From Ixodes scapularis (taxonomy: Eukaryota > Arthropoda > Arachnida > Ixodida > Ixodidae): a stretch of DNA of 64,000 bases. The position numbers and the translations under genes are program-made. The notes under the pieces are model-generated. The model was not told the DNA's origin. It searched no databases and saw only the letters and a program-made list of their open reading frames with translations. Where the stretch lies: the NCBI RefSeq assembly GCF_016920785.2, contig NW_024609879.1:13951145-14015144 (forward strand), in the 5' to 3' direction. This document shows, one piece after another, positions 34,497-45,843 of this stretch. Each line of letters begins with the position of its first letter. Position 1 is the stretch's first letter.

Positions 34497-34770
34497 TGTT
34501 CTGGTAAATTCGAGAACATTGCTGCTTGTTTGGGGTACGAATGTTCGAGTCGCCGAACCTTCTACGCCTATTGTTCAAGCAGCCAAAGAGGGCACAAAAG
34601 GGGCTCCGTATTGCTAGCCGCAATTAGTCTCGCCCCACCGTTCGATCCTGGTGTTACGCCGACTTCGATGCCTGTGACACTCTATTTTTATCGTCTCTTT
34701 CCTTTTTGTTTTGGGCACAAGTTCGCCCAATTAAACGGTTTTCCCAGTTAATATACGTTTCGTCACCTCG
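34497..34770 (+). mobile_element. LTR of a Ty3/gypsy-type element (first copy)
   Basis: TGTTCTGGTAAATTCGAGAAC starts a block that aligns in order with the block at 36109-36394. Shared strings include TACGAATGTTC, TTCTACGCC and GCACAAGTTCGCCC, then an ATTAAACGG-type polyadenylation-like string. Boundaries are approximate because the copies are diverged. It lies directly upstream of the integrase fragment. Confidence 0.6.
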
Positions 34771-34784
34771 TCATTCGGGAATAC

Positions 34785-35880
34785 ATTTTATGCCTGCCAC
34801 GACGACCTGACGCCGGGACACCTTGGCCGCAGCAGGATTCTTACCATAATGCTTGAGATGTACCACTGGCCCAAGTTTTGAAAGACAGTCATGCACTACA
34901 CGCGATCTTTCCACGAGCGTCAACGACGGAAGAAACCACCGACGAGACCGGCAGGACTTCCTCAATTTATTACGGCGCTATCTGACCAATTCAAGCAAAT
35001 CTGAATGGACTTGCATGGACTGTTCACACCATCGACGCAAAAAAACCGATGGTAATCGTCGCGACCGATTGTCTCAAATGATACGCCGAAACGAAAGCCT
35101 TTCCATCGGTACGCCTGCTGAAGTCGCCAATTTTTCCATCGAGTCCATTGTTCTCCGGCACGTGGCCCCCCAAGTCCTCATTACAGATTTTGGATAATCG
35201 TTCATAGCTCAGCTGACGCAAGAAATCCTTCGTCTCAGTAGCACCAACCCCCATCGAACCTCTGCATACCGTCCGCAGACTAATTAAATAACGGAAAGGC
35301 TAAACTAAACTATCGCCGACATGATCATCATGTATGTCAACGCAGAGCACAAGACGTGGGACGAGGTGTTACCCTACGTCACTTTTATTTACAACACGGC
35401 AGTGCAAGATACCGCAGGACTAACACCGTTTCAGCCGGTGCATGGCCGAAATGTAACGATCGTGCTCAACGCGATGCTGTCTACAAATCAGTTGACAATG
35501 AAAGCCAGGATGCCCTGGTGGTTGCTCAACGAGCTGAAGCTCGGCCGCGTGTCCGACTCCGGATTAAAGATCAACAGCATGGCGACGCTACCCGGATCGA
35601 TGTTCGCTTCAATCCCGGAGACCACTTGTGGGTTTGAACGCCGATACGACGACGTGGTCTAAGCGAAAAACTCCCAAAGCGCTACTTCGGACCACACAAA
35701 TTGCTTCGTCAACTCGGGGATCTGAATTACGAGGTGGTGCCCTACGGAACACGAATTGTATTATGCCGCTCCACATGAGTGGAACTCATCCACGTCGTGC
35801 GCCTCAAGCCGTACTACGATCGATAGGAGTGGGAAATACGTTTTTGTATACGCTCGATAGGACTATGTTTTACGAGCCAC
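34785..35880 (+). pseudogene. Ty3/gypsy integrase fragment
   Basis: With several frameshifts and stops the plus strand reads CHDDLTPGHLG (zinc-binding N-terminal part), QRRKKPPTRPAG and GTPAEVANF. It continues with ESIVLRHVAPQVLITD, SAYRPQTN (35262-35285), AEHKTWDEVLPYVTFIYNTA (35340s), GLTPFQPVHGRN, then NPGDHLWV and a C-terminal block. This is the order of a retroviral-type integrase ending in a GPY/F-like tail. No gag, protease, RT or RNase H is present, so the element between its LTRs has a large internal deletion. It cannot be expressed as one protein. Confidence 0.85.
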
Positions 35881-36018
35881 CATAATTTGCCATGATTTTT
35901 GTTTGTTTCAATGCTTCATTTCCCGGCTAGCAGTATCTAGACGATGCTCTTTCTAAAGCTGCATTGAGACAACGCTCTTTTAAAGCTGCATCAAGACAAT
36001 GCTCTTTTAATGCCATGG

Positions 36019-36091
36019 GCATCGCCGAGCGAGCGTGCTTGACTTTTGGACGGAGGCTCCGCGTTCGACTCCTGGGAGCGAGGCGTCTTTT
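36019..36091 (+). repeat. tRNA-like sequence with B box upstream of the second LTR
   Basis: ATCGCCGAGCGAGCGTGCTT resembles an A-box region and CGTTCGACTCCTGGGAG a B box, with TTGACTTTTGGACGGAGGC between. The arrangement resembles a Ser/Leu-type tRNA body, but the acceptor ends do not pair, so it is not a functional tRNA gene. Confidence 0.45.
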
Positions 36092-36108
36092 CTCAATTTT
36101 TTTCAATT

Positions 36109-36394
36109 TAGTGTTCTCGTAAGTTCGAGAACCTTCTAGCTTTATATTGGTACGAATGTTCTACTCACGGAACGTTCTACGCCGAATATTCCAGAAGCCC
36201 ACGCGTGTACATAAGGGACACCCCGAATGTCGATCCGGGGGCAGTCTGGCCCCAGAGGCCTATCCTGCTCTTTAGCCACAATCGCCGCTTGCGACGCTAG
36301 CCTTTTTCTATTTTCTCTTGTGCACAAGTTCACCCCAAAAAAAAAACGTTTCGTTTGGTGCAGTTTTTGCCGCCTCACCAGTTGTCATTCTTGA
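36109..36394 (+). mobile_element. LTR of a Ty3/gypsy-type element (second copy)
   Basis: TGTTCTCGTAAGTTCGAGAAC starts the copy matching 34497-34770. It includes GGAACGTTCTACGCC, GTGTACATAAGGGACACC and GCACAAGTTCACCCC followed by an A-run. Together with the first copy it brackets the integrase remnant. Confidence 0.6.
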
Positions 36395-36622
36395 CAATAT
36401 ACGTCAGTGCATCAAATATAATTTTTATCATCTCCATTTTGGCCAAAAAAGCTACTCATTAGTTGCTTGACGAGCCTCTACCCCCTGTGGTTTATGAAGT
36501 AACAAGCGCCGGCTATAGAATATTTTGTATGTCTCGCCCCAACTGAGGCAAAAGTAGTGTCGTCCGAGAGTTTTGATTATCAGTACTTTGGAGAGTTTCA
36601 GAAATCAGACAGATCAAAAATA

Positions 36623-36727
<105 letters not shown>

Positions 36728-36780
36728 TGAGAAGAAAAACCCTTAGTGAAAAACAGCAACAACGGACGATTTAATCTTCG

Positions 36781-36840
36781 ACGTTTCGGCCGGAGTCCGG
36801 CCTTCGTCTTCCTGACGAAGGCCGGACTCCGGCCTTCGTG
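36781..36840 (-). ncRNA. hammerhead-ribozyme-like motif, rearranged (probably inactive)
   Basis: On the minus strand the right half of a type I hammerhead is present: GACGA, a stem-loop GGCCGGACTCCGGCC, then GAAACGTC and GAAGA. The expected TCTTCCTGACGA left half is instead on the plus strand at 36807-36818, directly abutting in inverted orientation. The locus is thus two half-motifs joined through their palindromic stem II. The catalytic C3-U4 are replaced by AA on the minus strand, so cleavage is unlikely. Such motifs are known from Penelope-like and related retroelements. Confidence 0.4.
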
Positions 36841-36841
36841 T

Positions 36842-37668
36842 ACAGCTTTCGTTGCTTCCTTCGCTGACAGTTGGATGGCAGATATAAACTCATGATAGGT
36901 ACCAGTGGTCTGGAGGAGCACTTCTACGTCATCTTTAAACTTTTTTCAGTCGGTGTATAATACAAAATGAGGCTTGGTGTTGACTTGGAAACCAGAAATT
37001 GTGGTGTAGGTTGGTATGTAGTTACTGCCATGACACTCAACGTCTACGAACCAGGAGCTCCTTGAGACGATTTCGCGTGACACAAAGGCGACGTCTAAGC
37101 AACTACTGCTACGGGTGCCTCGAACAAAAGTCGGTGGCCCATCATTTAAAACACAAAGGTCATGATCGTATGCCAGATCAAGCAGCTCTCTTCCACGACG
37201 CGTAGTTTTTGCGCTCCCCCAGGCCGCGTTATGAGCGTTGAAGGCTCCCGTCAATAAGATTGGACATGGGCACTGTCTAATAATAGCATCCAATCTAGAA
37301 ACGTCAAACACGCAGGACGGGGCTACATATGAAGCAATTATGGTGAATGAAACTTTCCCCCTACGAACAGTTACAGAGACGTATTCATTATTCGGCTGTG
37401 ATGGGACATCATGGTGAACATAAGTGAGGTCTTTCCGAAGAGCTAGAAATAACCGACTAATGCCAGAATCCCGAGCCGACTGAAACACTTCGTATCCGGA
37501 TAGGCGGAAATCTGCGGCTACACGTGATTGACAGATCGCTAGTATCGGGAACCGGTACTTGAGTACAAACTGTCTGAAGTCTGAAAGACGTGAAGGTAAC
37601 CCTCTCGCATTCCACTGAAATATTGTGGCTTGTTTTACATCATCTTCAAAAGAAGAGGCATTAGCCAT
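36842..37668 (-). pseudogene. LINE ORF2 5' part: apurinic-type endonuclease, truncated before RT
   Basis: The frame starts MANASSFEDDV at 37668 and reads IFQWNARGLPSRL (QWNxRG motif), LTGAFNAHNAAWGS (GDFNAHN motif with D changed to A) and a degraded SDH-type motif GSNYIPT. A TGA at 36946 interrupts it, but the same frame continues FKDDVEVLLQTTGTY to about 36850. The element then ends at the hammerhead-like hairpin. No reverse transcriptase remains. Its start overlaps the ORF1 stop by 8 nt (ATGGCTAA), an arrangement typical of coupled translation in I/Jockey-type LINEs. Confidence 0.8.
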
Positions 37669-39167
37669 TAGACTGATGCATGCTGGTGATCATTGTTACA
37701 ATTGCGGGCTTAAAGGCCATAATTCCCTCGAGGATGCTCTTAAAGGTGGAGGATGGCAGTTTGGAAGTAAAACTTTCAAGGACAAAAAAGATAAGACTTA
37801 TTATGTCGCCGACCGTCATCAATCCAAGCGCTGGGAATAGTGACCCCCTTGTGGACCCCGCATGGGTATCTGTGTTCTTGTTAGACTGCTTGTTGCGTTT
37901 AGATGGAGGTGGCGGAGCAGGTCTTGATGTCTCTATAGCTCCTTGTGGTTCACTGGTGGACTCATTCTGTGCCCCCTGCTTGTTGTTCAAAGGAGTACGT
38001 TTTGGCTTAGCTTCTCTAGGGGTTCTCTGCTGTACTTGCTGCTGAGAGGCCGTCGAGGTTGATGATTCTTGAAGAACATCCAGGTAGCCGGAAAGACGAC
38101 AAAGGTCGTCCTTAATGGGAACGGCCAGTCGCGGACCGTGCGCGAAGTTTTTTGTCTTGTTGAGCGCAGCCAAACGTACTTTGCAATTTGCATAGTCTGC
38201 TGGATGCTCTCCACCGCAGTTAGCGCACTTCGGTGGTGTCCCGCCTACACAGTCTTTGGTAGAATGTGGTTCACTACATTTCTTGCATTTCAACGTGTTC
38301 TTACAATATTTCGCCACATGGCCAAGGGCTTGACAATTGAAGCACCTCGGAGGAGCCTCAATGTACTCAACGACTTCGAGCCGAGTAAATCCTAGGTTCA
38401 CTTTCGTCCGACGCTTTGTGTTCGGACGAAACGTGAGAACGACGCGATCTGATGGACTTGCGGCGTCGCAAGGCTTCCCTCGGCGACGATAAAGGCGGCG
38501 AGCCGCGATGACACCTTCTGGTTGTAAGTAATCTCTTAATTCTGCATCCGTGTACCACGTGGGCACTGCCTTGATCAGTCCATAGTTCTGAAGGTAGGCG
38601 CTGGGTATGGTTACTGGTATGGGCATGTCACCAAGACAGCGAACTTGCAAGAGCTTGTTCACTGAAGTGGCGTCCGCTACTTCCACCGGGAGACCCCCCC
38701 CTGGCAGTGAAGCGATGACGTATGACGGGGCCGCCTGCTGCCGTATTGACTTGGGTGCTTAATATCAGCGGATTCTGTTGCTGGAGGCGATGCGCCTTGT
38801 CTGCCGGTGTCAGTTGTACCGGGACTCCTGATGTTCTTTGTCGGCCGTGCTCCACAAGGATGAATCCTTCTAGGTCACCCTTTGTGAATCCTTGATCCAT
38901 TGCGTCGTTTACTCCCGCCGGCACTTTGACTGGTGTCAGCGACGACTCGGGGGTATCGCCATCAATGTCATTGGGTCGTTTTCTCAAAGCTGAGCTGCCC
39001 GTACAATTTCCGTGGATGACATGATAGTTGTGGTCGCCTTCAGCAGGAATTTTCTGGGAGAGATCCATCGCTGATGCCGGTGTAGGCATACCGGGTTGGG
39101 AGTTCATTCCGTGTCGGTTACCCGACTCAGTCCGTGCCGCGATGAGCTGTGGCCGGTTCCCGGTCAC
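37661..39167 (-). pseudogene. LINE ORF1 (gag-like) with three CCHC knuckles, one frameshift
   Basis: An N-terminal frame (39167 down to about 38700) and the main frame (38700 to 37661) join at a CCCCCCC run near 38694, a one-base slip. The main frame includes a YTDAELRDYLQPEG block and an RNA-binding-like middle. Three zinc knuckles follow: CFNCQALGHVAKYC, CKKCSEPHSTKDC and CANCGGEHPADYANC. The tail is Lys/Gln/Pro-rich. ORF1 proteins of this kind coat LINE RNA and help it enter the nucleus. The frame otherwise lacks stops, so the copy is fairly young. Assignment to the I/Jockey group rests on the knuckles plus the linked endonuclease. Confidence 0.8.
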
Positions 39168-39399
39168 GGCGGATCCCTTAGATGCCAGTCAGGGACGCGT
39201 AGACGGGCTCAGATCTATCAAAATAATGATAACGATAGAGAGAAAGCAATGGAACGTCCGATCAGGTCGGTAGCTTCCTCTTCCTCCAACTCAGAACCCC
39301 CTGCTCTTTTTTTCTTCTTTTTCTTGATACTGATCTTTGTCATAGGTAGTGCTGATGGTGCCGTTTTCATTCACGTCAGTCGAAAAATGTGTGGTTTTC

Positions 39400-39690
39400 T
39401 TCTTTTTTTTTTTTAAGAAGACAGATGGGATGGCATCTCAGAGCCCCCTATTTTTTTATTTTCTTTTTCTTTTTTTTTATCTTTTTTTCATTTCTTTTTT
39501 GCTCTCGCTGCTGAACTCACGAGCAGGAGCTCGTGAGCTCCTGCTCGTGAGCTCACGAGCAGGGGCACGGCGGACGCTTTTTTAATTTTTTTTCTTGCTC
39601 TCGCTGCTGAACTCACGAACAAGAGCTCGTGAGCTCCTGCTCGGGAGCTCACGAGCAGGGGCATGCCGGGCGGCGGACGGACATACGGAC
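39400..39690. repeat. T-rich tract and palindromic tandem duplication
   Basis: A T-rich stretch is followed by two copies, period about 96 bp, of a palindromic block. CTGCTCGTGAGCTCACGAGC plus AG at 39541-39562 is a perfect 22-bp palindrome, and neighbouring GAGCAGGAGCTCGTGAG strings extend the cruciform potential. The block lies between the LINE 5' end and the Harbinger-like element. Confidence 0.75.
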
Positions 39691-39720
39691 ATGGCTAGCC
39701 CCTAAAGGCCCTGTCACATT

Positions 39721-40324
39721 CAAATCAAATCAAATCAAAGTTTATTTAACATCACCAAGTACAAAGTACTAAAAAAGTGATGCAAGGAGCTCTGACAAAA
39801 AGCCGCAAGGGTGCGGCTTGACTGGGTCTGAGCCCCCTCTGCATGTGCATAGTCCCATTGCAGTGTAAAAAATAAGCAAAAAAGATTCGGCAACAGCACT
39901 GGTAATAATACACAATAACAAACAAGTAACGCAACATCAGCATCACTTACTAAACATTAAACAATCAATGCACACGAAGAGATACAAGGTGAAACAATAG
40001 ATCTAGATATATAAACTGCATGGAACATGAAACACTTATTTTTCATTTCTAATTATCAAGTGAATTTAATAAAAATGGTAATGTGTAACATAAAGATTGA
40101 TTTCCGTAATTCGTACGTGCATGAGGAATGATCCATGCTTCATTGTGACGTGTGTTATAAATGTTAGTGTTTCTTGTTAATCTAGATAATTGTTCTATGA
40201 TGTTGTTATTTAGTTTTTTGCCGGCATAGTACCTCTTGAGCAGTATATCATTATATAAAAAGTTAACTGGACGTACCTTAAGACTTTTAAAAGTGGTTCG
40301 GTATGCGCATCGTAGGGAGAGGTT
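39721..40324 (-). mobile_element. 5'-truncated LINE fragment inserted in the Harbinger-like element
   Basis: On the minus strand it reads YNTRHNEAWIIPHARTNYG, then a LPFLLN-type block (about 40160-40080), a typical Pol C-terminus. A 3' UTR ends in AATAAACTTTGATTTGATTTG (about 39745-39721), a pentamer tail. Removing it rejoins the outer TIR as CTGTCACATT-GAGGAAACAG, matching the paralogous string at 41325-41345. The target duplication is too short or decayed to define. Confidence 0.75.
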
Positions 40325-41107
40325 GAGGAAACAGTCGGGGAACTTTGTCTTTCAACACGAAGAAAACATGTTTTTGGGGACCCTGTCACATTGCGGAAAT
40401 AGCAACAGTCCGGAAACATCTTGCTGTTGTCCGAAAACCATGTTTACCAACTTGTTCTCCGACACTCGGGGAACATCCTGTCACACCGGGAAAGCGTGTC
40501 GGAAGAACACAAATTGCCTCCTCTCCTGCGCGCTGCCTTTCTCTCTCTCTCTGCCCTGCCAAGCACGCGCGCTCGTGCAGTGTAAGCACTGTTCTGGGCC
40601 ATATGCTCGCGCTTGTAGCATCGGCTGCGTCTGGACGGAAGCTGAACCGAAGTATAGACGCTTTACACACGCGCCAAATTACAGCCGCCATTGCTGACCT
40701 TCTCTTGTCTTACCGAGATGCCGAGCCACTGAAACGGTAGTTGACGATCCTCTTCAAAGGCCGATGCTTTAGAAAAGGACACAGTTGAATCTAATGTGGC
40801 GATAACCTGGCCTGCTATACTAAAGATGAAGTGAAATAAACGAAATAAGAGGAAACAAAAGCTGAAGGTCAGTTATGGCGGCGTCCATGCGCAGCTGCTG
40901 CAAAATCCGCTGGCTCCGCTCGCCCCTTGAATCGTTGCCATTTTGGATCGCCGTCTCGTCACCGTCGCTCTACCGTAGTCGATTCATCAGCCGCGCAAAC
41001 CATCTCGTGTTCTCTGGATTTGGCGGTTGCGTTCTGCAACAGGGCTAGACCCTTGCAGGATGGCATACGCGCCGGCCACAGCAGCAGCTTCTGCTTTGGT
41101 GCTTCTT

Positions 41108-42375
41108 TGTGCCATCGATTCAGATGATTCTGACGATCAGCTGCCGCCGCGCAAGAAGCCGCGTTCAAAATAGACCAGCGAGTGGATCGCAAGAGTGCAT
41201 CAACAAGGTGCCTAAGGCCCGGTCACACTGAGGAAACACGGCGGAAACATGAACAAAACATATTTCTCAACAGTCGGGAAACATGTCGGCTGTCGGCTGT
41301 GTTACCCTACAACCCTGTCACATTGAGGAAACAGCATCACAACATGGACGACAGCGACAATGTTGTCTCGGTGTGACAGCTTTTGGCAACGGAAACCTCG
41401 ACAACTTGTGTCGGACGACACGTGTTGCCCATTTCGGTGGCTGAGCTAATTTTTTTTCAGCAACACGGCAACATCTATATTTTTCTGTACAGATAGTCGC
41501 ACGAGAATACTTCAATAATTGACGTCAAGCGTGAAGGGCCATTTTGAACGCGGCTTCTTGCGCGGCGGCAGCTGATCGTCAGAATCATCTGAATCGATGG
41601 CACAAAGAAGCACCAAAGCAGAAGCTGCTGCTGTGGCCGGCGCGTATGCCACCGTGCAAGGGTCTAGCCCTGTAGCAGAACGCAACCGCCAAATCCAGAG
41701 AATACGAGATGGTTCGCGCGGCTGATGAATCGACTACGGTAGAGCGACGGTGACGAGACGGCGATCCAAAATGGCAACGATGCAAGGGGCGAGCGGAGCC
41801 AGCGGATCTGAGCCTAGCAGCCTATACTTCGTTTCAGCTTCGGTCCAGATGCAGCCGATGCTACAAGCGCGAGCATATGGCCCAGAACAGTGCTTGCACT
41901 GCACGAGCGCGCGTGCTTGGCAGGGATGCTGAAAGCCCGGAGCTCGCGCTTGTAGCTTAGCCGAGCCGGCCGGGCAGACGAGGGCGAGAGAGAGAGGGAG
42001 GCAGCGCGCAGGAGAGGAGGCAATTTGTGTTCTTCCAACACGCTTTCTCGGTGTGACAGGATGTTCCCCGAGTGTCGGAGAACAAGCTGGGAAACATGGT
42101 TTTCGGACGACAGCAACATGTTTCCGGACTGTTGCTGTTTCCGCAATGTGACAGGGTCCCCTGAAACATGTTTTCCTTGTGTTGAACGACAAAGTTCTCC
42201 GACTGTTTCCGCAGTGTGACAGGGCCTTATGAGAATTTGATGCGGGAGCTGGTTCTGGAAGATTCTGAGGCCTACTGGCGTTGGATTCGGATGGACACCG
42301 GCTCCTTTGAGGATTTCCTAGCAAGGGCGGAATCGCGCATCAAAAAAAGGGACACAAATTTCCGGCTATGCGCTT
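41108..42375 (+). pseudogene. Harbinger-like transposase N-terminal fragment, split by the nested MITE
   Basis: The first part (about 41108-41213) reads AIDSDDSDDQLPPRKKPRSK, then a stop, then TSEWIARVHQQGA. The second (42230-42375) reads ENLMRELVLEDSEAYWRW, then RMDTGSFEDFLARAESRIKK and a stop soon after. The REL-LED-xYxxxxRMD pattern is the conserved N-terminus of PIF/Harbinger transposases. Removing the MITE at 41215-42227 and one TA copy joins GA to YENLMREL in frame. The DDE catalytic domain is absent. Confidence 0.75.
41215..42227. mobile_element. nested MITE of the same family (self-insertion)
   Basis: It begins AGGCCCGGTCACACTG and ends CAGTGTGACAGGGCCT, flanked by TA (41213-41214 and 42228-42229). 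On the minus strand its body matches the outer element on both sides (40325-41170 and 42378-42698) but lacks the transposase stretch. It is thus a further-deleted relative inserted in opposite orientation. The palindromic look of 40.3-42.7 kb is explained entirely by this. Confidence 0.9.
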
Positions 42376-42701
42376 AGAAATGGGGAGTTGTCAATCATTG
42401 AAGTGTTCTCGTGCGACTATCTGTACTGAGAAATATAAATGTTGCCGTGTTGCTGGAATAAAATTCGCTCAGCCACCGAAATGGGCAACACGTGTCGTCC
42501 AACACAAGTTGCCGAGGTTTTCGTTGCCAAAAGCTGTCACACCGAGACAACATTGTCGCTGTCGTCCATGTTGTGTTGCTGTTTCCTCCATGTGACAGGG
42601 TTGTCGGGCAACAGAGCCGGCAGCCGACATGTTTCCCGACTGTTGAGACACATGTTTTCTTGATGTTTCCGCCGTGTTTCCTCAATGTGACAGGGCCTTA
42701 A

Positions 42702-43708
42702 GGAGCTTCCCCCCTAAAAACATGACGCTTTTAAACTGGACTTTGATGTTGGAAGTTTTTTTTACGTATATAAAGAACGCGAATCAATATTATTGCATTT
42801 AATGTTGTTATTTCCTGATCTTCAGTTTTACTATATAGAAGTACGTAGAATGTGGCGACGAAGAATTCATTTTTTTTTTCGGAAACTTGAATATATATTG
42901 TCAAGGCGTTACAGAAAGTTGTTTTTAGAATTGCATGTAACGATCATCCTTTTTTTGCTGAAATCACCGATCGAATAAGTGACTAAAAAGAGCCCAGTCC
43001 GAGAGGATTTGATATTTTGGTTTGGCATTTTGTAACGAATATTTTTTAAAGGTCCTAAATGTTACATAACCAGTTTATGTATTACTCCTTAAGCGCTTCG
43101 AATATTTTTTTTTTTTTGAGTAGCTAAAGGTCAAGTACTGCGGATTGAGTCATTAGCGGGTAACAACCGCACTTTCAAGAGTGTCGAATAGCCAGGGTGC
43201 AGTAACATTATATGAATGTAAAGAGAAGATCGGAAATGCAATGCGTGACCGGCAGCCGATCAGACACTTCCACCTCGCCCGCTTCCATTGTTCATATATT
43301 TAAAAAACTGAACTGCCGCTTGCACACACCTCCACTTCAGAAATATACCCAAAACGTACATTATTCTTCTATGAAAGTGAAAAATTACGCCGATCTACTC
43401 TACCCAATTTTATATAAAATGAACAAATCACGTGTTTGTGTATAAAAAAAAAAGGTAAACCATAACATTTTCTTCAGTTTTGAAGACAACTTTATCATAC
43501 ACAGTAGCAGTAAAACAACCAAAAAACATGGAAATATGTGGCTTTATTGCATCTCATGTGGCTTTCTGGAAGGTGACCATTCACTGAAATGTTTTCATTG
43601 AAAACGTAGGGATTCCAAACATTTTACTTTTCATAATTGTATTAATATAAAAATTTACATCGGGGCGAGACCATTTTATCAGAATGTGCGTTTAAAAAAA
43701 ACAATTGT

Positions 43709-43710
<2 letters not shown>
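42702..43710. other. AT-rich non-coding interval
   Basis: No supported gene or repeat. Short frames at 42793-42978 and 43212-43445 have no recognised domain. Confidence 0.5.

Positions 43711-43779
<69 letters not shown>
43711..43779. repeat. (AT)n microsatellite
   Basis: About 34 uninterrupted dinucleotides. Confidence 0.97.
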
Positions 43780-43782
<3 letters not shown>

Positions 43783-43959
43783 TCATGGCAAATATTTTAT
43801 AAAGTCACCCGGCAACCAAAGAGCAAAAAATGCAAATAATATACGGAAAATAAATGTATATTATGTGTAACTTCAGTAACTGCCAATGTACAGTCATGCA
43901 AATACTTAATTACTCCACGCGATCGGGCGACTGTTTCCTGAGGAGCGCGTGACCGGTGG

Positions 43960-44970
43960 CTTGCGTGTTTTTTGGGTATATTTCGTCGTTCTTGACGCGG
44001 CGTCAACGAACACAAAGCCGCTGCTTACGCCGCTACAGAGGTGGGCTCTACTCTTGTCACGACAATCTATCGCGCTATAACGTCGTCCACTGTACTCGAC
44101 TGAAGCATCGAGAGGGCTGTTTCGAACGCCGGTGCGCATGTCATCAGTGCAGGCAGAGCAGCGACGTAGCAATCGCGAAGCGAGTGCCGACTGCGCCTCG
44201 ATCTGGCCGGCCGCGCTCGCTCTTTGGAAATGTAAGCTTGGGACTCTAGAGCAGCGTTAGCGTATTGATGATGCCAAACGCTACATTATCGTCGAGAATC
44301 TTTTGCCCTTCGAATGGCTGCGAAGTCGTTCCAGTGCCGGGCGCACCCTAGGCAGCGTCTTCCAACAACCATTCGCACAGCATCGGAACCTTCCGTCTGC
44401 GAGCGCCGGCGGTTCGTCGTCGCGGGGGTCATGTTCGCGGGAGTTTAGGTTCACGGGGTTTCGTGTTCGTGGGGGTTCATAAAATGCTGTCATTCAAGTC
44501 GCGACGATGAATTGCCGGCACTCGCAGATTGCCAATTGGCGCCAGAAAGGTTGCGATGCTGGGCGGGAGGTCACTAACAAGCGATGCTGCCTAGGGTACG
44601 CTGAGCACTGGAACTTTTCCGCAGGCGTTCGGATCAACGACAAAGCAGCGTCCTGCATCATCATCAGCAAGCTAACGATGGTCGAAAGTCCCACGCTTGT
44701 ATTTTATCAGAGCGAACGCGGACAGCCAGATCGAGGCGCAGTCGACTCTCGCTTCGCGATTGCTGCGTCGTTGCTCTGACTAAACAATTGATATGTACAC
44801 TGGTATTCCACGCAGTTCTCTCGAGACTTCATGAGCGCCCAACAGACGCTTCTATAGCGCGATAGAGTGTCGTTACAACAGAAAAGCTTACCCCGGCAGG
44901 GGCGAAAGCAACGGTGCAATCTCCTTCGACGCGGGCGTCGAGAACCGCGAAATATACAAAAAAAAAAAAC
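43960..44970. repeat. large imperfect foldback (arms about 480 bp)
   Basis: The arm 43960-44450 matches the reverse complement of 44505-44970. Shared strings include CTATCGCGCTATA, GCAATCGCGAAGCGAG, GACTGCGCCTCGATCTGGC and CACCCTAGGCAGC-type sequence, with a spacer of about 55 bp. Divergence is moderate. No protein is recognisable and the outer ends do not show a clear target duplication. Confidence 0.8.
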
Positions 44971-45796
<826 letters not shown>

Positions 45797-45843
45797 CAAA
45801 GTTGAAAATCCCAAGTCAGAGAAACATAAACACGGAAGGTTTA

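Larger units (their letters stand above)
39706..42698. mobile_element. Harbinger-like DNA transposon (outer copy, with two nested insertions)
   Basis: The element begins AGGCCCTGTCACATT and ends AATGTGACAGGGCCT, with TAA on both sides (39703-39705 and 42699-42701). TWA target duplications are typical of PIF/Harbinger. After removing the LINE fragment (39721-40324) and the nested MITE (41215-42227), about 1.38 kb remains. It carries an N-terminal transposase-like reading frame split by the MITE. No catalytic DDE part is left, so it is a deletion derivative. Confidence 0.85.

Noticed and set aside
36019..36091. Functional tRNA gene
   Set aside because: A and B box-like strings exist, but the acceptor stem does not pair and no complete cloverleaf can be drawn.
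40236..42324. Several 100-200-aa frames on both strands suggesting genes in a palindrome
   Set aside because: They are parallel translations of the outer and nested Harbinger-like copies; only the short transposase segments have a recognisable protein pattern.
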